Below are positions 13,947 through 23,042 of a DNA stretch of 24,174 nucleotides, in pieces. This DNA comes from a virus. The position numbers and the translations under genes were made by a program. The stretch is taken from the IMG/VR virus record IMGVR_UViG_3300033141_000489, positions 1-24,174 of that record, one strand, 5' to 3'. Each line of letters begins with the position of its first letter. Positions within the stretch are counted from its first letter, which is position 1. The notes beneath the pieces are model-generated. The model ran no database searches, was not told the DNA's origin, and saw only the letters and a list, made by a program, of their open reading frames with translations.

Positions 13947-14408
13947 ATGGCAGTTACTTCAGCGGATCTAGTCACAATAGCGGGCGGAAAGCTTTACATT
14001 TCAGCAGGATTACCGGCAACAAACGATACAGCGGGCTTTGAAGCTCTTTCATTCACAGAAGTTGGAGGCTGTACGGATTTACCATCAGTCGGTGCATCAG
14101 CAAATCTAGTTTCTTACGACTTACTTTCAGAGGGTTATACTTCTAAGAGAAAAGGTCAAAAACAATACGGTGCAGGTACAAGTAACTTTGCAACAGTTCC
14201 AACAGATGCATGGCAGATTTTAGTAGCAGCAGCAGTATTGTCCGATAACGAATATTCATTTAAAGTTGAATACTCAAACGGTGCTATTGATTATACAGTA
14301 GGTCTTGTAATGGGCGCACCAAAAAACAACGGTACAGCAGATACAGTTCAAGCTAATGCAATGGCTGTAGAATGGACAGGCGTACTTGTTGAAGTGGCAG
14401 CTCCTTAA
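13947..14408 (+). CDS. Major tail tube protein
   Basis: The 153-residue protein begins MAVTSADLVTIAGGKLYISA and shows TEVGGCTDLPSVGASANLV, GYTSKRKGQKQYG, DNEYSFKVEYSNGAIDYTVG and MAVEWTGVLVEV. This beta-sandwich pattern is that of lambda gpV-like siphovirus tube proteins. It lies between the terminator and the frameshifted chaperone, exactly as in the conserved tail module. The SD AAAAAGGA is strong. No sheath gene is adjacent, which supports a non-contractile tail. Confidence 0.85.
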   Translation: MAVTSADLVTIAGGKLYISAGLPATNDTAGFEALSFTEVGGCTDLPSVGASANLVSYDLLSEGYTSKRKGQKQYGAGTSNFATVPTDAWQILVAAAVLSDNEYSFKVEYSNGAIDYTVGLVMGAPKNNGTADTVQANAMAVEWTGVLVEVAAP

Positions 14409-14782
14409 TGGATTTACTATCAGTAAAGATTAGCGAAACATCAACGCTAACAGTTCGTCACCCTCAAACGGGTGCTGATACAGATATAACCATTGAAGTT
14501 TATGGTGCTGATACAGTTGCATATAAAAAAGCAGTAGGCACTATCTCAAAACGCAATCGTAAACGCAAAGATATTTCTATTGAAGAGATTGAAAGTGCTG
14601 GTTTAGAGTTACTTTCAAGTGTAACAGCGGGTTGGAAAAACATAGAAGAAAAAGGTAAAAAAGTTCCTTTCAATGTAGAAAATGCAAAGCGTATTTATAG
14701 AGAGATTCCTTGGTTAAGAAAACAAGTAGATTCTTTCATAGGTGACGAACAGAATTTTTTGCAATCGGAAGAGAGCAACTAA
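14408..14782 (+). CDS. Tail assembly chaperone, short form (gpG-like)
   Basis: The 124-residue protein starts in the last base of the tube stop (TAATG). It has a beta-containing N-terminus (LTVRHPQTGADTDITIEVYG), a basic helical middle (KRNRKRKDISIEEIE) and a C-terminal helix. The position between tube and tape measure is that of lambda gpG. It would coat the tape measure during tail assembly. A TTTTTTG slip site sits six codons before its stop. Confidence 0.8.
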   Translation: MDLLSVKISETSTLTVRHPQTGADTDITIEVYGADTVAYKKAVGTISKRNRKRKDISIEEIESAGLELLSSVTAGWKNIEEKGKKVPFNVENAKRIYREIPWLRKQVDSFIGDEQNFLQSEESN

Positions 14783-15117
14783 GCCTCTTTGTAAAACATC
14801 TTGCTTGGTTAAGTGTAACTCCTGAGAAGCAAACAGTTTCAAGGGAGATATTGCTAAGTGCCGCCAACAATGAAAGGCTTTTAGAACAGCCAGACATTGA
14901 GGGCTTTGAATATGTTGTGGGGTATCTGCAAGACTTGGGATACACTACAAGCGATGGACACGGCTTACCATATAGTGAGATAGAAAGTTACTGCAACTTA
15001 ACAGCTACCGACCTGACACCTTGGGAAGCAGAAGTTATTAAAAAGCTATCCTCTGAGTTTGCTTCACAGCTACAGAAGAGGGATATTAACGACGAGACGC
15101 CGTATAAACACAACTAG
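14408..15117 (+). CDS. Tail assembly chaperone, -1 frameshift form (gpGT-like)
   Basis: A -1 shift at T TTT TTG (14755-14761) joins the first 118 residues to 118 more in the next frame, giving a 236-residue product. The extension is open from the slip site with no stop (AIGREQLSLFVKHLAWLSVT and on), through EGFEYVVGYLQDLGYTT and GLPYSEIESYCNLTATDL to the TAG at 15115. The T-like part ends in the typical TPWEAEVIKKLSSEFASQLQ segment that contacts tube protein in lambda-type systems. A TTG at 14851 could begin a separate 88-codon ORF but has a poor context. The frameshift form is therefore preferred. Confidence 0.8.
14755..14761 (+). other. Programmed -1 ribosomal frameshift site TTTTTTG
   Basis: In the zero frame the codons are AAT TTT TTG, so T TTT TTG is a canonical X XXY YYZ heptamer. 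The frame downstream is open in -1 to 15117. A modest stem, AAGAG 14769-14773 with CTCTT 14785-14789, starts 7 nt downstream, a suitable distance to stall ribosomes. The zero-frame stop is at 14780-14782. Confidence 0.8.
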
Positions 15118-15126
15118 GGAGCTAAA

Positions 15127-18100
15127 ATGGCTGAAATTCACTCACTCATACTAAAAAGTGACTCAACACAGATAAGTAAATCTTCAACGGATTTAGACAA
15201 GCTCTCTAAGTCTGCCGGTAAAGCAGATAACTCTACAACAAAGCTAACCAAAACAACCAACACAGCAACTACCTCTCTTATGGGGATGAAAACAGCAGTC
15301 GTTTCAATAGTTGCTGCTCTTGGAGTTACAAAGATTATAGGCTATGCAGATTCATGGTCTTTAGTAAACAGTCGCTTAAAATTAGCTACCGACTCAACAG
15401 AGGAATTTTCAAAGGCTCAAAAAGAACTTTTCGAAATCTCTCAACTTACAAGGCAAGAGTTTACTGCAACGGCTGACCTTTATTCAAGAATGGCTCGTGC
15501 TACTAAATCACTTGGCACAAATCAAGAAGACCTTTTAAAAGTAACACAGACAGTAAATGAGGCTCTTATCGTTTCAGGTGCATCAGCACAAGAAGCTTCA
15601 AGTGTTATTACTCAACTAGGACAAGGTTTAGCAAGTGGTGTACTAAGAGGTGAAGAATTTAATTCTATCATGGAAAATGGATCGCGAGTTGCTCTAGCAC
15701 TAGCCGATTCTTTAGGTGTTAATCTTGGCGAATTAAGAGCAATGGCAAAAGAGGGGAAATTAACCTCAGAAATAATTGTGAATGCTTTGGTTGACCAAGC
15801 GGACACGGTACATAGCGAATTCTCAAAAATGACCGTAACAGTAGCACAAAGTCAAACACAAGTAAGCAACGCTTTTATGCAAACAGTTGGAACGATAAAC
15901 GATGTGACAGGTGCGACAGAGGGCTTATCTAATATGCTCACGGGGTTAGCTGACACTTTCGACGATAACCAAGTAGCTATTGCAAACTTTGCTATGTTCA
16001 CATACGCAACTATCAGCAGAATGGTAGACGGCTTTAATCTTTTACAAGAAAGTGCAGAACTTGGGATAACAGGCTTAATGTCTATTCCAGAAGCATCACT
16101 ACACGCTTTTAAAATCCTTATCGCTGAATTAACGCTAGACTTAAAAGACTTAGCAAATGAAGCCTCTGAGGCTCTTGGTGGTGGTGCTATTTTTGATGAT
16201 GATTCAATTACAAGAACACTTACACAGCTTAACTTAGCAACAGATGCACAAGTACAGTTTACAAAAAGTCTAAAAGAAGAAGCCAAAGAGGTAACAGATG
16301 CTTTTGAGGCATGGAATGTTACAGTAGAAGAAAGAATCTCTCTCATAAAACAAGAGGAATCTGCTACAAGTGCTACAAACGAATTAAAAAAAGAAACAGT
16401 AAAAATATCGCAAGAAGAATTACAAATAGAAGAGGACTTGCTAGGTTTTCAAACAAGCATTAACGATTTACTCGCAGAAGAAAATGCACTAAGAGAAGAA
16501 AATCTTGAATCCGTAAAAGAAATGGCGAAAGCATTAACCAAGAATATTGACTTTGCGGGATACGGAAACAATTTAGAAGAAGAAAAAACAAACGAACTAG
16601 GCAATCAAATCACCGCTACAGGTCACTTAATAGCAGTAACAGCAAACGGAGCGAAAGAGGGCTCAAAAGGTCAAGAGATGCTACAAAAAGCCTCAGAGTT
16701 AGCAGCAATCGCAGCCGGAGCAGTAGCAATTCTTACACAAGGTCAAGGCGATCCGTACACAGCAATAGCAAGAATGGCAGCAATGGCTATTTCAGTTGCA
16801 AACATCTTAGGCTCTAGCAACATAAGTGGTGGTGGTGGAAGTGTTGCAAATACATCAGTAACAGAAGCATCATCATTTAGAGCATTAAGTGAAGCCGCAA
16901 CCCCAGATGTAAAGTTTGACGACTTTATCAAAGGCTTAGAAAGTGCAAGTAAAGCACTCGAAGATTTTGGAAATATCGGTACTTCAATAGGCGGACAAAT
17001 AGAAGTGTTGCAGACTCAAATATCAAACATCATGGACACCGTATCAACTCAGGAAGCAGACTTAGCACAAGCAAGACTTGACTTCAATATACCAGAGGGC
17101 GGAGATTTATTTAAAGAGGGTGAATATGACGCAAGTGTTTTAATCACAACATTTACAAAAGATATCGGGGTCGCAAAAGAATTAGCATCTAAATACACAG
17201 ATGAACTAAACAGGATAATATTAGATACAGTCATAGAAGCACTTGATTACTCAAAATTAAGCAATGAACAAATCTCAGGAATAACAGACTCTATTGATAT
17301 TCAATCTTATAAAGATATGAAGCAAGAGTTAAACAATATCGCAATAGAGACTAAGCTAGCGGGCGGTGTTCTTGAAGATAATACAAGAGTCTTAGAGATA
17401 TGGAGTGATACAAACTTCCAAGCTGGCGAAGATATGGCAGAACTCATTGATATCCTTGATGAAGCTGCTGAAAAAGTAGCACAAACAAGAACATCACTAG
17501 AAAAAGAACTTTTACTGTTAAAAACAACAGATGCTATCGAAAATTTAGCATTAAGACGACAATACGAAATGAATGAATTGACTGACGAGGGGAACAAGCT
17601 ACTTTTACAGCAAATATTCGATGAAGAAGATAGACAAAGTTTATTGGAAGAAGCAATCAGACTTCAAGAGGAAGCGATTAGAGTTCAAGAAGAGGCACAG
17701 AGAAACGCATTAACATCTCAAATAAACGCTTATAGAGAGCAAGAATCAGCACTAAATGAGTATCTTTCTAATGTGGTTAGTCAAATTTCTATGTTAGAGG
17801 GGTCTTTTAAATCGCTAAAAGACATAGTTAGTTCACTTAGAGGGCAAACGCTAGGAGCAGATTACACGCTGCAAGAGTTTTATGCATCAATGAAAGAAAC
17901 ACAAGAGCTTTCTTTAACATCAGACTATGAAGCTTTCTCTAAATCAGTTAGCGATACAATCGCCCTCTCTAGAGTGTTGAGTGATGTTAGTGCATTTGGA
18001 AATATAGAAAGAGATATGCTTTTCGCTCAGGGCGTGGCGGCTCGTCAATTTGAGCTGCTTGAAGATAATACGCTTGACCAGATTGACTATTTAAAATTAA

Positions 18101-18681
18101 TAGAAGAGAACACAAGAGAGCAGTTAAATTCTTTAGCAAATCAGATTACTATACTCAACAATCAGCTATCAGCAATAGGAACATCAAACGAACTTCTCAC
18201 AGAGATAGACACTAACGGCGACGGGGTTATGGACACTAGACTTCTTTATGATGCAAGTGGAAATCTTGTAGCACTAGAAAAAATAGAAAATGCGACAGAC
18301 GAAACAGCCGCGCAAGTTTCTAGTCTAAAAGATGATGATTATCTATGGGGAATTAGATACCAAACAGCAAACACCGCAAATTGGACACGAAGCACATATT
18401 CTTATACTAAATTAAATTGGGAAGTGCTTAAAGATATAAGTGCTAGTCTATCAACCTCATCAGAACCCGGTACAACAGCAGCGCTAAGCACTATGGAAGT
18501 CTCTAGCCTTTCTGTACCAAGCCAAATGACGACAACAAGCAGTACATCAAATGAGCAAGACAATATGATATACGAACTCAGAAAATCAAACACTTATTTA
18601 GTAAGACTTATAAATAAAGCAGACCAACAAATAGAAGGCACAGAAAACACAAATAAAATCTTATCAGAGGAGTCAGCATAA
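15127..18681 (+). CDS. Tail tape-measure protein
   Basis: The 1184-residue protein shows the tape-measure N-terminal domain at about 75-250: DSWSLVNSRLKLATDSTEEF, SRMARATKSLGTNQEDLLKV, ASSVITQLGQGLASGVLRGEEF, VNALVDQADTVHSEF. Hydrophobic stretches near 52-72 and 520-570 (ELAAIAAGAVAIL, then MAAMAISVANILG) are typical of parts that enter the cell envelope. Long coiled coils fill the rest. DTNGDGVMD at about 1028 resembles a calcium-binding EF-hand/dockerin loop. At ~0.15 nm per residue the tail would be about 180 nm (estimate). It follows the chaperone by 9 nt with SD GGGAG. No murein-hydrolase motif is seen. Confidence 0.9.
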   Translation: MAEIHSLILKSDSTQISKSSTDLDKLSKSAGKADNSTTKLTKTTNTATTSLMGMKTAVVSIVAALGVTKIIGYADSWSLVNSRLKLATDSTEEFSKAQKELFEISQLTRQEFTATADLYSRMARATKSLGTNQEDLLKVTQTVNEALIVSGASAQEASSVITQLGQGLASGVLRGEEFNSIMENGSRVALALADSLGVNLGELRAMAKEGKLTSEIIVNALVDQADTVHSEFSKMTVTVAQSQTQVSNAFMQTVGTINDVTGATEGLSNMLTGLADTFDDNQVAIANFAMFTYATISRMVDGFNLLQESAELGITGLMSIPEASLHAFKILIAELTLDLKDLANEASEALGGGAIFDDDSITRTLTQLNLATDAQVQFTKSLKEEAKEVTDAFEAWNVTVEERISLIKQEESATSATNELKKETVKISQEELQIEEDLLGFQTSINDLLAEENALREENLESVKEMAKALTKNIDFAGYGNNLEEEKTNELGNQITATGHLIAVTANGAKEGSKGQEMLQKASELAAIAAGAVAILTQGQGDPYTAIARMAAMAISVANILGSSNISGGGGSVANTSVTEASSFRALSEAATPDVKFDDFIKGLESASKALEDFGNIGTSIGGQIEVLQTQISNIMDTVSTQEADLAQARLDFNIPEGGDLFKEGEYDASVLITTFTKDIGVAKELASKYTDELNRIILDTVIEALDYSKLSNEQISGITDSIDIQSYKDMKQELNNIAIETKLAGGVLEDNTRVLEIWSDTNFQAGEDMAELIDILDEAAEKVAQTRTSLEKELLLLKTTDAIENLALRRQYEMNELTDEGNKLLLQQIFDEEDRQSLLEEAIRLQEEAIRVQEEAQRNALTSQINAYREQESALNEYLSNVVSQISMLEGSFKSLKDIVSSLRGQTLGADYTLQEFYASMKETQELSLTSDYEAFSKSVSDTIALSRVLSDVSAFGNIERDMLFAQGVAARQFELLEDNTLDQIDYLKLIEENTREQLNSLANQITILNNQLSAIGTSNELLTEIDTNGDGVMDTRLLYDASGNLVALEKIENATDETAAQVSSLKDDDYLWGIRYQTANTANWTRSTYSYTKLNWEVLKDISASLSTSSEPGTTAALSTMEVSSLSVPSQMTTTSSTSNEQDNMIYELRKSNTYLVRLINKADQQIEGTENTNKILSEESA

Positions 18682-19043
18682 TGGCACAAGCAGAAGTTTT
18701 TGAAGTAATTGGTCACATTAAAGTAGTAGCAGGACAAAGCTATAAAACAACAGATATACCAACAGGCATGGAAGTTGTTGTTTTAGTAAAAGGAACTCTC
18801 CAATACGGAAAAGTCTTAGATGAAGATGGAAATCAAGAAACTTATGCAGATGAGACATTGAAAGTTGCTCGCTCTATTGTCAGAGGTGTTAGATACACAG
18901 TAACAAAAACAGGAGTTACATACCCATCTCCTAATGTATCCGGAGTATGGCAAGAATTCACCGAGATAGCTTTTGATTCAGCAAGCACATATTTGTTTCA
19001 TGATGATGGAATAGTAGCATACGGACTAAAGGTAACGCCATAA
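18681..19043 (+). CDS. Small tail-tip-region protein, unknown
   Basis: The 120-residue protein (MAQAEVFEVIGHIKVVAGQS, TTDIPTGMEVVVLVKGTLQY, YLFHDDGIVAYGLKVTP) is mainly beta-strand. Both ends overlap neighbours by TAATG, so it is tightly coupled to the tape measure and to the large fibre protein. Its place suggests a tail-tip or fibre-attachment adaptor. I do not recognise a family. SD GAGGAG precedes the start. Confidence 0.6.
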   Translation: MAQAEVFEVIGHIKVVAGQSYKTTDIPTGMEVVVLVKGTLQYGKVLDEDGNQETYADETLKVARSIVRGVRYTVTKTGVTYPSPNVSGVWQEFTEIAFDSASTYLFHDDGIVAYGLKVTP

Positions 19044-22000
19044 TGAAAAATTCAAAACAAACAGTAACGACTTTATCAAGAAGCAATATTATAAGCTTGT
19101 ACCCAGAGTGGAGTTCAACTACAACATACGAAACTGAATCAGAGGTATCTAATCCCACTTATCTTTCTACAGTAAGAGTCGGCAACTATTTATACCGCTC
19201 AATGAGTGAAGATAATCTCAATAACGAGCCTCTTTCAAATCCAGACTTATGGTTTAAATGGGAAGTTTCAAACATTTACGCAATGCTAGATTTTAAAAAA
19301 GCCACAGAAACAGTATGGGATGATGATGGAATTGTAGAATTTGAAAAAGGCGACAGCGATACTCTAGTTTTAGGAAACATAAAAGCCGGTGCAGTAACAG
19401 TAGATGTTGTCGCCCCTAAAAATGGTGTAATTGATGGCTTGGTTTTAACAGAGAGTGATGAAAACTATCTATTATCCAAAGGAAGTTGGTACGCACAAAA
19501 CGCCTACACAAAACAAAATGTAAACTGGACTTTTGATAACACAATCTTAACAGCAAGCAAGGATAATTATATTTATCCAGAGTATACAAAAACAAGCGGG
19601 GGATTAAACGGTGTATCGGCAATTCGCATTGACGGAAATATTGCCTATGTGATAAGTTCAGAATCAAACTCAATAACATCACTGGACATTTCTGATTCAT
19701 TGAATGTTAGAGAACTTGATAAACTTTTCAGCGAAAACATAAAGAATGTGGCAGATATTGCAATCAGCAACTCAAAAGCATATATAGCAGGCTCAACAGG
19801 CACAAAAGGAACAATAACAATAATAGATATTTCGGATTCAACCTCATTAGATGAAATAGGAAATTTTACTTTTTCAAGCCTACAGTACGCAACAGGAATC
19901 GCTATTGACGGAACAGAGGCTTATGTGGCTGGTAGTACATTTACAAATGGGGATGTAGTTTCGCTTGATATATCAAATTCACCCACTTTAATAGAATTGC
20001 ATGCAATTTCTTATGTTGGATCAACTGCAAGGGGAATCGCAATAGATGGAACAGAAGCTTATGTGACAGCAGGTAATTTAATCGCATCAATAAATATAGC
20101 AACCCCTACAGCACTTGCGAAGCTAGATAGCTACACTTCCGCAAACTTAAATGGGGCGACAGGAATCGCAATAGACGGCACAGAAGCTTATGTTGTAAGT
20201 ATAGCCGCTAATTCAATCACATCTATAAACATAACAACTCCAACAGCATTAGCGGAGCTAGACAGCTACACTTCTTCTAGTCTAACTTGGGCGACAGGAA
20301 TCGCAATAGACGGCACAGAAGCTTATGTGACGAGTCAAGTTAGTGATTCTATCACATCTATAAATATTACAACTCCAACAGCATTAGCGGAGCTAGACAG
20401 CTTGTCAAACTCTAGTACAAATGGAGCAATAGGAATTGATATTTTAGGAACAGAAGCATTTATTGTAAGTTCTCACTCTGACAATATTACATCTATAAAT
20501 ATCGCAACTCCTACAGCACTTGCGGAGATAAGCCACTTTCCAGAAACCACAGCAAAAGTAATCTCAGTACCGACAGGATTCGACCAACCAACAACACCAG
20601 ATGGCGACTTAGCAATATGGATGGTAACAACAGATGCAAGCAATCTTTTTGTATCTCAAACAGACCTAAGGACAACAATAACAGATGATGTATTAGATGG
20701 ATACACTCAAACAAAAACTTTCTATGATGGCTATAGAGGTGCATGGCTTGTAGACTTACCAAACATAGGAGAAATAGTAAGAGTTTCATTTTTTGAAGCA
20801 AACAACACAGGGACATCTTGCGGGGCTTTACTTTCAGGCGCTCTTCAAGAAATGGGTAAAACCCTCAATGAGGTAAATATAACTCAAATTAGAGACGGTT
20901 CTACACTAAAAAGAGGTGCAAGTTTTGGCACGACAATGAATAAAAACTTAGTGACCATTACTGCAAATCAGGCAGATGATGATACAGGCAGTGACATGGC
21001 TTATATAACTGAACCAGATGATGATGTTCACCAACATATTATAATCATGGGTCAACATACAATATCTCACAATGAGTCGAATGCTGACCAAAATATAATA
21101 AACTGGACAGTAGAGGGAGAGAAAGTTATTAACGGCTCACCTCTTGGGCTGACATCATTTCCTTTCTTCCAACTAGGTGTTGACCCACTATCAATTATAA
21201 AAGGCTCAGGAAGTGCATACCATGAAAGAGATACAGCAGCAACCTACATAGACAAAGACTACTTAACTCTAAAAACAGCAGACATAGACGAAGTAGTTTA
21301 TGAAAATGAGGGGATGAGAGGGAGCTGTGAAAGTACAAACATCCTAACATATAGTGAAGATTTAACAAATGCTAAATGGACGGAAGATAATGCTTCTGCT
21401 GCATTAGATGCAACACTATCATCAGATGGTATAACTCAATGCTATAAAATTACTTCAACAGTAGATAATGGCAGAATAGAAAATGAGAATATCTCAATTA
21501 CTTCTAATAGTGTATATTCTTTTTCACTTGATATAAAAAAAGATGTGGGTGATAAGCCATCTATGGTATGTGTATTTGTTGGTGGAACTCCACAAACTTT
21601 AACGATTGATTATACATTTTCAACAGATGCACTAGATTACACAATAACAGGTGGATTGGGGAATCTGATATCATTAAGCAGGGAGCTGTTAATAGACGGT
21701 TGGGTTAGAATAAAAGCATCTTTTGAAGATATCAGCACTAACACTACGGCTAGAATGTATATAAGACCAGAAACGGGTGGCTTTAGTTCAGTCTTTTCTA
21801 ATTTCGCGCAAGTAAAAGAATCAGCTTTCCCAACAAGCTACACTCCAACAACCACAGCCCCAGTAACAACATCAGGAGACATAATAAGCTATGACACAGC
21901 AAGCAACATTCCTGACTTAACAGGTGATTGGTCTATGAAGTGGACGGGTACTCCTTATTTTGAGGCAGGAGATTCTGTACTTCAACAAATTTTACGAAAC

Positions 22001-22318
22001 TATACTAATAGCACTAATTTTATCAGTCTGTATATAGAAAATGACCTTTTAAAATTCGATATGCGACTCGATGGAGTAAACGAAAGAGTTACAAGTATAT
22101 CAGATATAACATCAGGACAAGAAATAGAGGCTAAGATTGAATGTATCAGCGGAATAGTTAAAATGTATATAGATGATGAAGAAACAGATTCAGGCGATTA
22201 CTCTGATATTTTAACTGTACCTTTAACAGATATAACATATATTGCTAGTAAAAATGATGGCGTACCAAACACAAACTCAGTAATATATACAAAAGCTCAC
22301 TCATGGGAGGCATTATAA
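19043..22318 (+). CDS. Receptor-binding tail protein with LVIVD propeller and carbohydrate-binding-like domains
   Basis: The 1091-residue protein has at least four parts. The first 110 residues (YPEWSSTTTYETESEV, then YLYRSMSEDNLNNEPLSNPD) resemble a chitin-binding-like phage spike module. About 187-495 are seven LVIVD repeats of the GIAIDGTEAYV ... SITSINITTPTALAELDSY type, so one seven-bladed propeller. A middle beta region follows. About 762-940 (NILTYSEDLTNAKWTEDNAS, then FAQVKESAFPTSYTPTT) looks like a CBM-type jelly-roll, and about 943-1091 (DWSMKW, IENDLLKFDMRLDG, KMYIDDEETDSGDYSD) a LamG/concanavalin-like domain. Host-surface recognition is inferred. Blades 5 and 6 share 40 identical bases (20154-20193 and 20289-20328), a sign of recent repeat expansion. 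Confidence 0.75.
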   Translation: MKNSKQTVTTLSRSNIISLYPEWSSTTTYETESEVSNPTYLSTVRVGNYLYRSMSEDNLNNEPLSNPDLWFKWEVSNIYAMLDFKKATETVWDDDGIVEFEKGDSDTLVLGNIKAGAVTVDVVAPKNGVIDGLVLTESDENYLLSKGSWYAQNAYTKQNVNWTFDNTILTASKDNYIYPEYTKTSGGLNGVSAIRIDGNIAYVISSESNSITSLDISDSLNVRELDKLFSENIKNVADIAISNSKAYIAGSTGTKGTITIIDISDSTSLDEIGNFTFSSLQYATGIAIDGTEAYVAGSTFTNGDVVSLDISNSPTLIELHAISYVGSTARGIAIDGTEAYVTAGNLIASINIATPTALAKLDSYTSANLNGATGIAIDGTEAYVVSIAANSITSINITTPTALAELDSYTSSSLTWATGIAIDGTEAYVTSQVSDSITSINITTPTALAELDSLSNSSTNGAIGIDILGTEAFIVSSHSDNITSINIATPTALAEISHFPETTAKVISVPTGFDQPTTPDGDLAIWMVTTDASNLFVSQTDLRTTITDDVLDGYTQTKTFYDGYRGAWLVDLPNIGEIVRVSFFEANNTGTSCGALLSGALQEMGKTLNEVNITQIRDGSTLKRGASFGTTMNKNLVTITANQADDDTGSDMAYITEPDDDVHQHIIIMGQHTISHNESNADQNIINWTVEGEKVINGSPLGLTSFPFFQLGVDPLSIIKGSGSAYHERDTAATYIDKDYLTLKTADIDEVVYENEGMRGSCESTNILTYSEDLTNAKWTEDNASAALDATLSSDGITQCYKITSTVDNGRIENENISITSNSVYSFSLDIKKDVGDKPSMVCVFVGGTPQTLTIDYTFSTDALDYTITGGLGNLISLSRELLIDGWVRIKASFEDISTNTTARMYIRPETGGFSSVFSNFAQVKESAFPTSYTPTTTAPVTTSGDIISYDTASNIPDLTGDWSMKWTGTPYFEAGDSVLQQILRNYTNSTNFISLYIENDLLKFDMRLDGVNERVTSISDITSGQEIEAKIECISGIVKMYIDDEETDSGDYSDILTVPLTDITYIASKNDGVPNTNSVIYTKAHSWEAL

Positions 22319-22692
22319 TGCAAGATTTAATATTTTGGGGAACAGACCACGAAGCCTTTTTAGAAGAGGCTCACGAAAAAAGTCCAGAGTTAGTAGGTCA
22401 AGATGAAAACAGCTATTATAGAAAATACTCTCAGATACCTATAGTAACAAACGAAGATGGCGAGTTTATGATTAAAGTCAGAGCTTCAACTACGAAAGTG
22501 GGTTATTTTGCAAGACTTCAAACCATAAAAAACTTAGGAGCTTACGAAGCCGTTTTAAAATCACCACCAAAAAGAAAAATATATGATAGAATCTATGATC
22601 AAACACCGTATGATGTAGATGATGGTGAGGGCGGAACAATAACAGTAACGCCATCGCCAAATTTCGGTGAGTTTTTTAATAAAGGAAAATAA
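22318..22692 (+). CDS. Small tail-associated protein, unknown
   Basis: The start is placed at ATG 22318, overlapping the previous stop, because GGGAGG (22305-22310) lies 7 nt upstream. An in-frame ATG at 22303 would hide that SD in the gene. The 124-residue product begins MQDLIFWGTDHEAFLEEAHE and has KVRASTTKVGYFARLQTIKN and a PSPNFGEFFNKGK end. It may be a fibre-assembly or tail-tip accessory protein by position; no family is recognised. Confidence 0.65.
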   Translation: MQDLIFWGTDHEAFLEEAHEKSPELVGQDENSYYRKYSQIPIVTNEDGEFMIKVRASTTKVGYFARLQTIKNLGAYEAVLKSPPKRKIYDRIYDQTPYDVDDGEGGTITVTPSPNFGEFFNKGK

Positions 22693-23042
22693 TGCTGACA
22701 TACAAAGATCTTACCCCAATTCAAAAGAAGTTTATTTGTAACGGGTGTGGTTCTAAAGGCGGAATAATCAAAGTTCCAAACTTTTTATTTCTAGCCTCTT
22801 GCAATAAGCATGATTTCTATTTCTGGCGCGGCGGTGATTCTTTGGAGTTTATTATGGCGAATGTGTTGTTTTATTGGTTTATGCTGAAAGATGCATGGAG
22901 TGCCTTATGGTACAAAAGACTGTACTATATATTTTGGGCAACAGCTTATTTTATAGCTGTAATGATTGGCGGATGGAGAGTTTTTAACTTTTCTTTTAGA
23001 CAGAAAGATTTAATTGACTTACAAAGGGAAATGACAACATGA
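22692..23042 (+). CDS. Phospholipase A2-like membrane protein
   Basis: The 116-residue protein has FICNGCGSKGGIIKVPNFLF and SCNKHDFYFWRGG. C16, C19 and C37 with G23-G24 recall the PLA2 calcium loop. H40-D41 in the C..HDF.Y/FW.GG motif match the PLA2 catalytic His-Asp site. A hydrophobic span at about 77-98 (LYYIFWATAYFIAVMIGGWRVF) predicts one transmembrane helix. It opens the small-gene cluster that ends with the DUF5675 protein, so a role in host membrane damage at lysis or entry is inferred. The starts overlap (TAATG). It is shorter than secreted PLA2s, and activity is not proven by motifs. Confidence 0.6.
   Translation: MLTYKDLTPIQKKFICNGCGSKGGIIKVPNFLFLASCNKHDFYFWRGGDSLEFIMANVLFYWFMLKDAWSALWYKRLYYIFWATAYFIAVMIGGWRVFNFSFRQKDLIDLQREMTT

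Noticed and set aside
14851-15117. Independent 88-codon gene starting with TTG
   Set aside because: The frame is open back to the slip site and gene order matches the GT frameshift product; no good SD is seen.
15852-16346. 164-codon minus-strand ORF in the tape-measure gene
   Set aside because: Low-complexity Ser/Ala/Ile composition mirrors the plus-strand gene; no start signal or domain.
19043-22318. Diversity-generating retroelement target
   Set aside because: Repeats in the receptor protein are propeller blades; no reverse transcriptase or template repeat is in the window.
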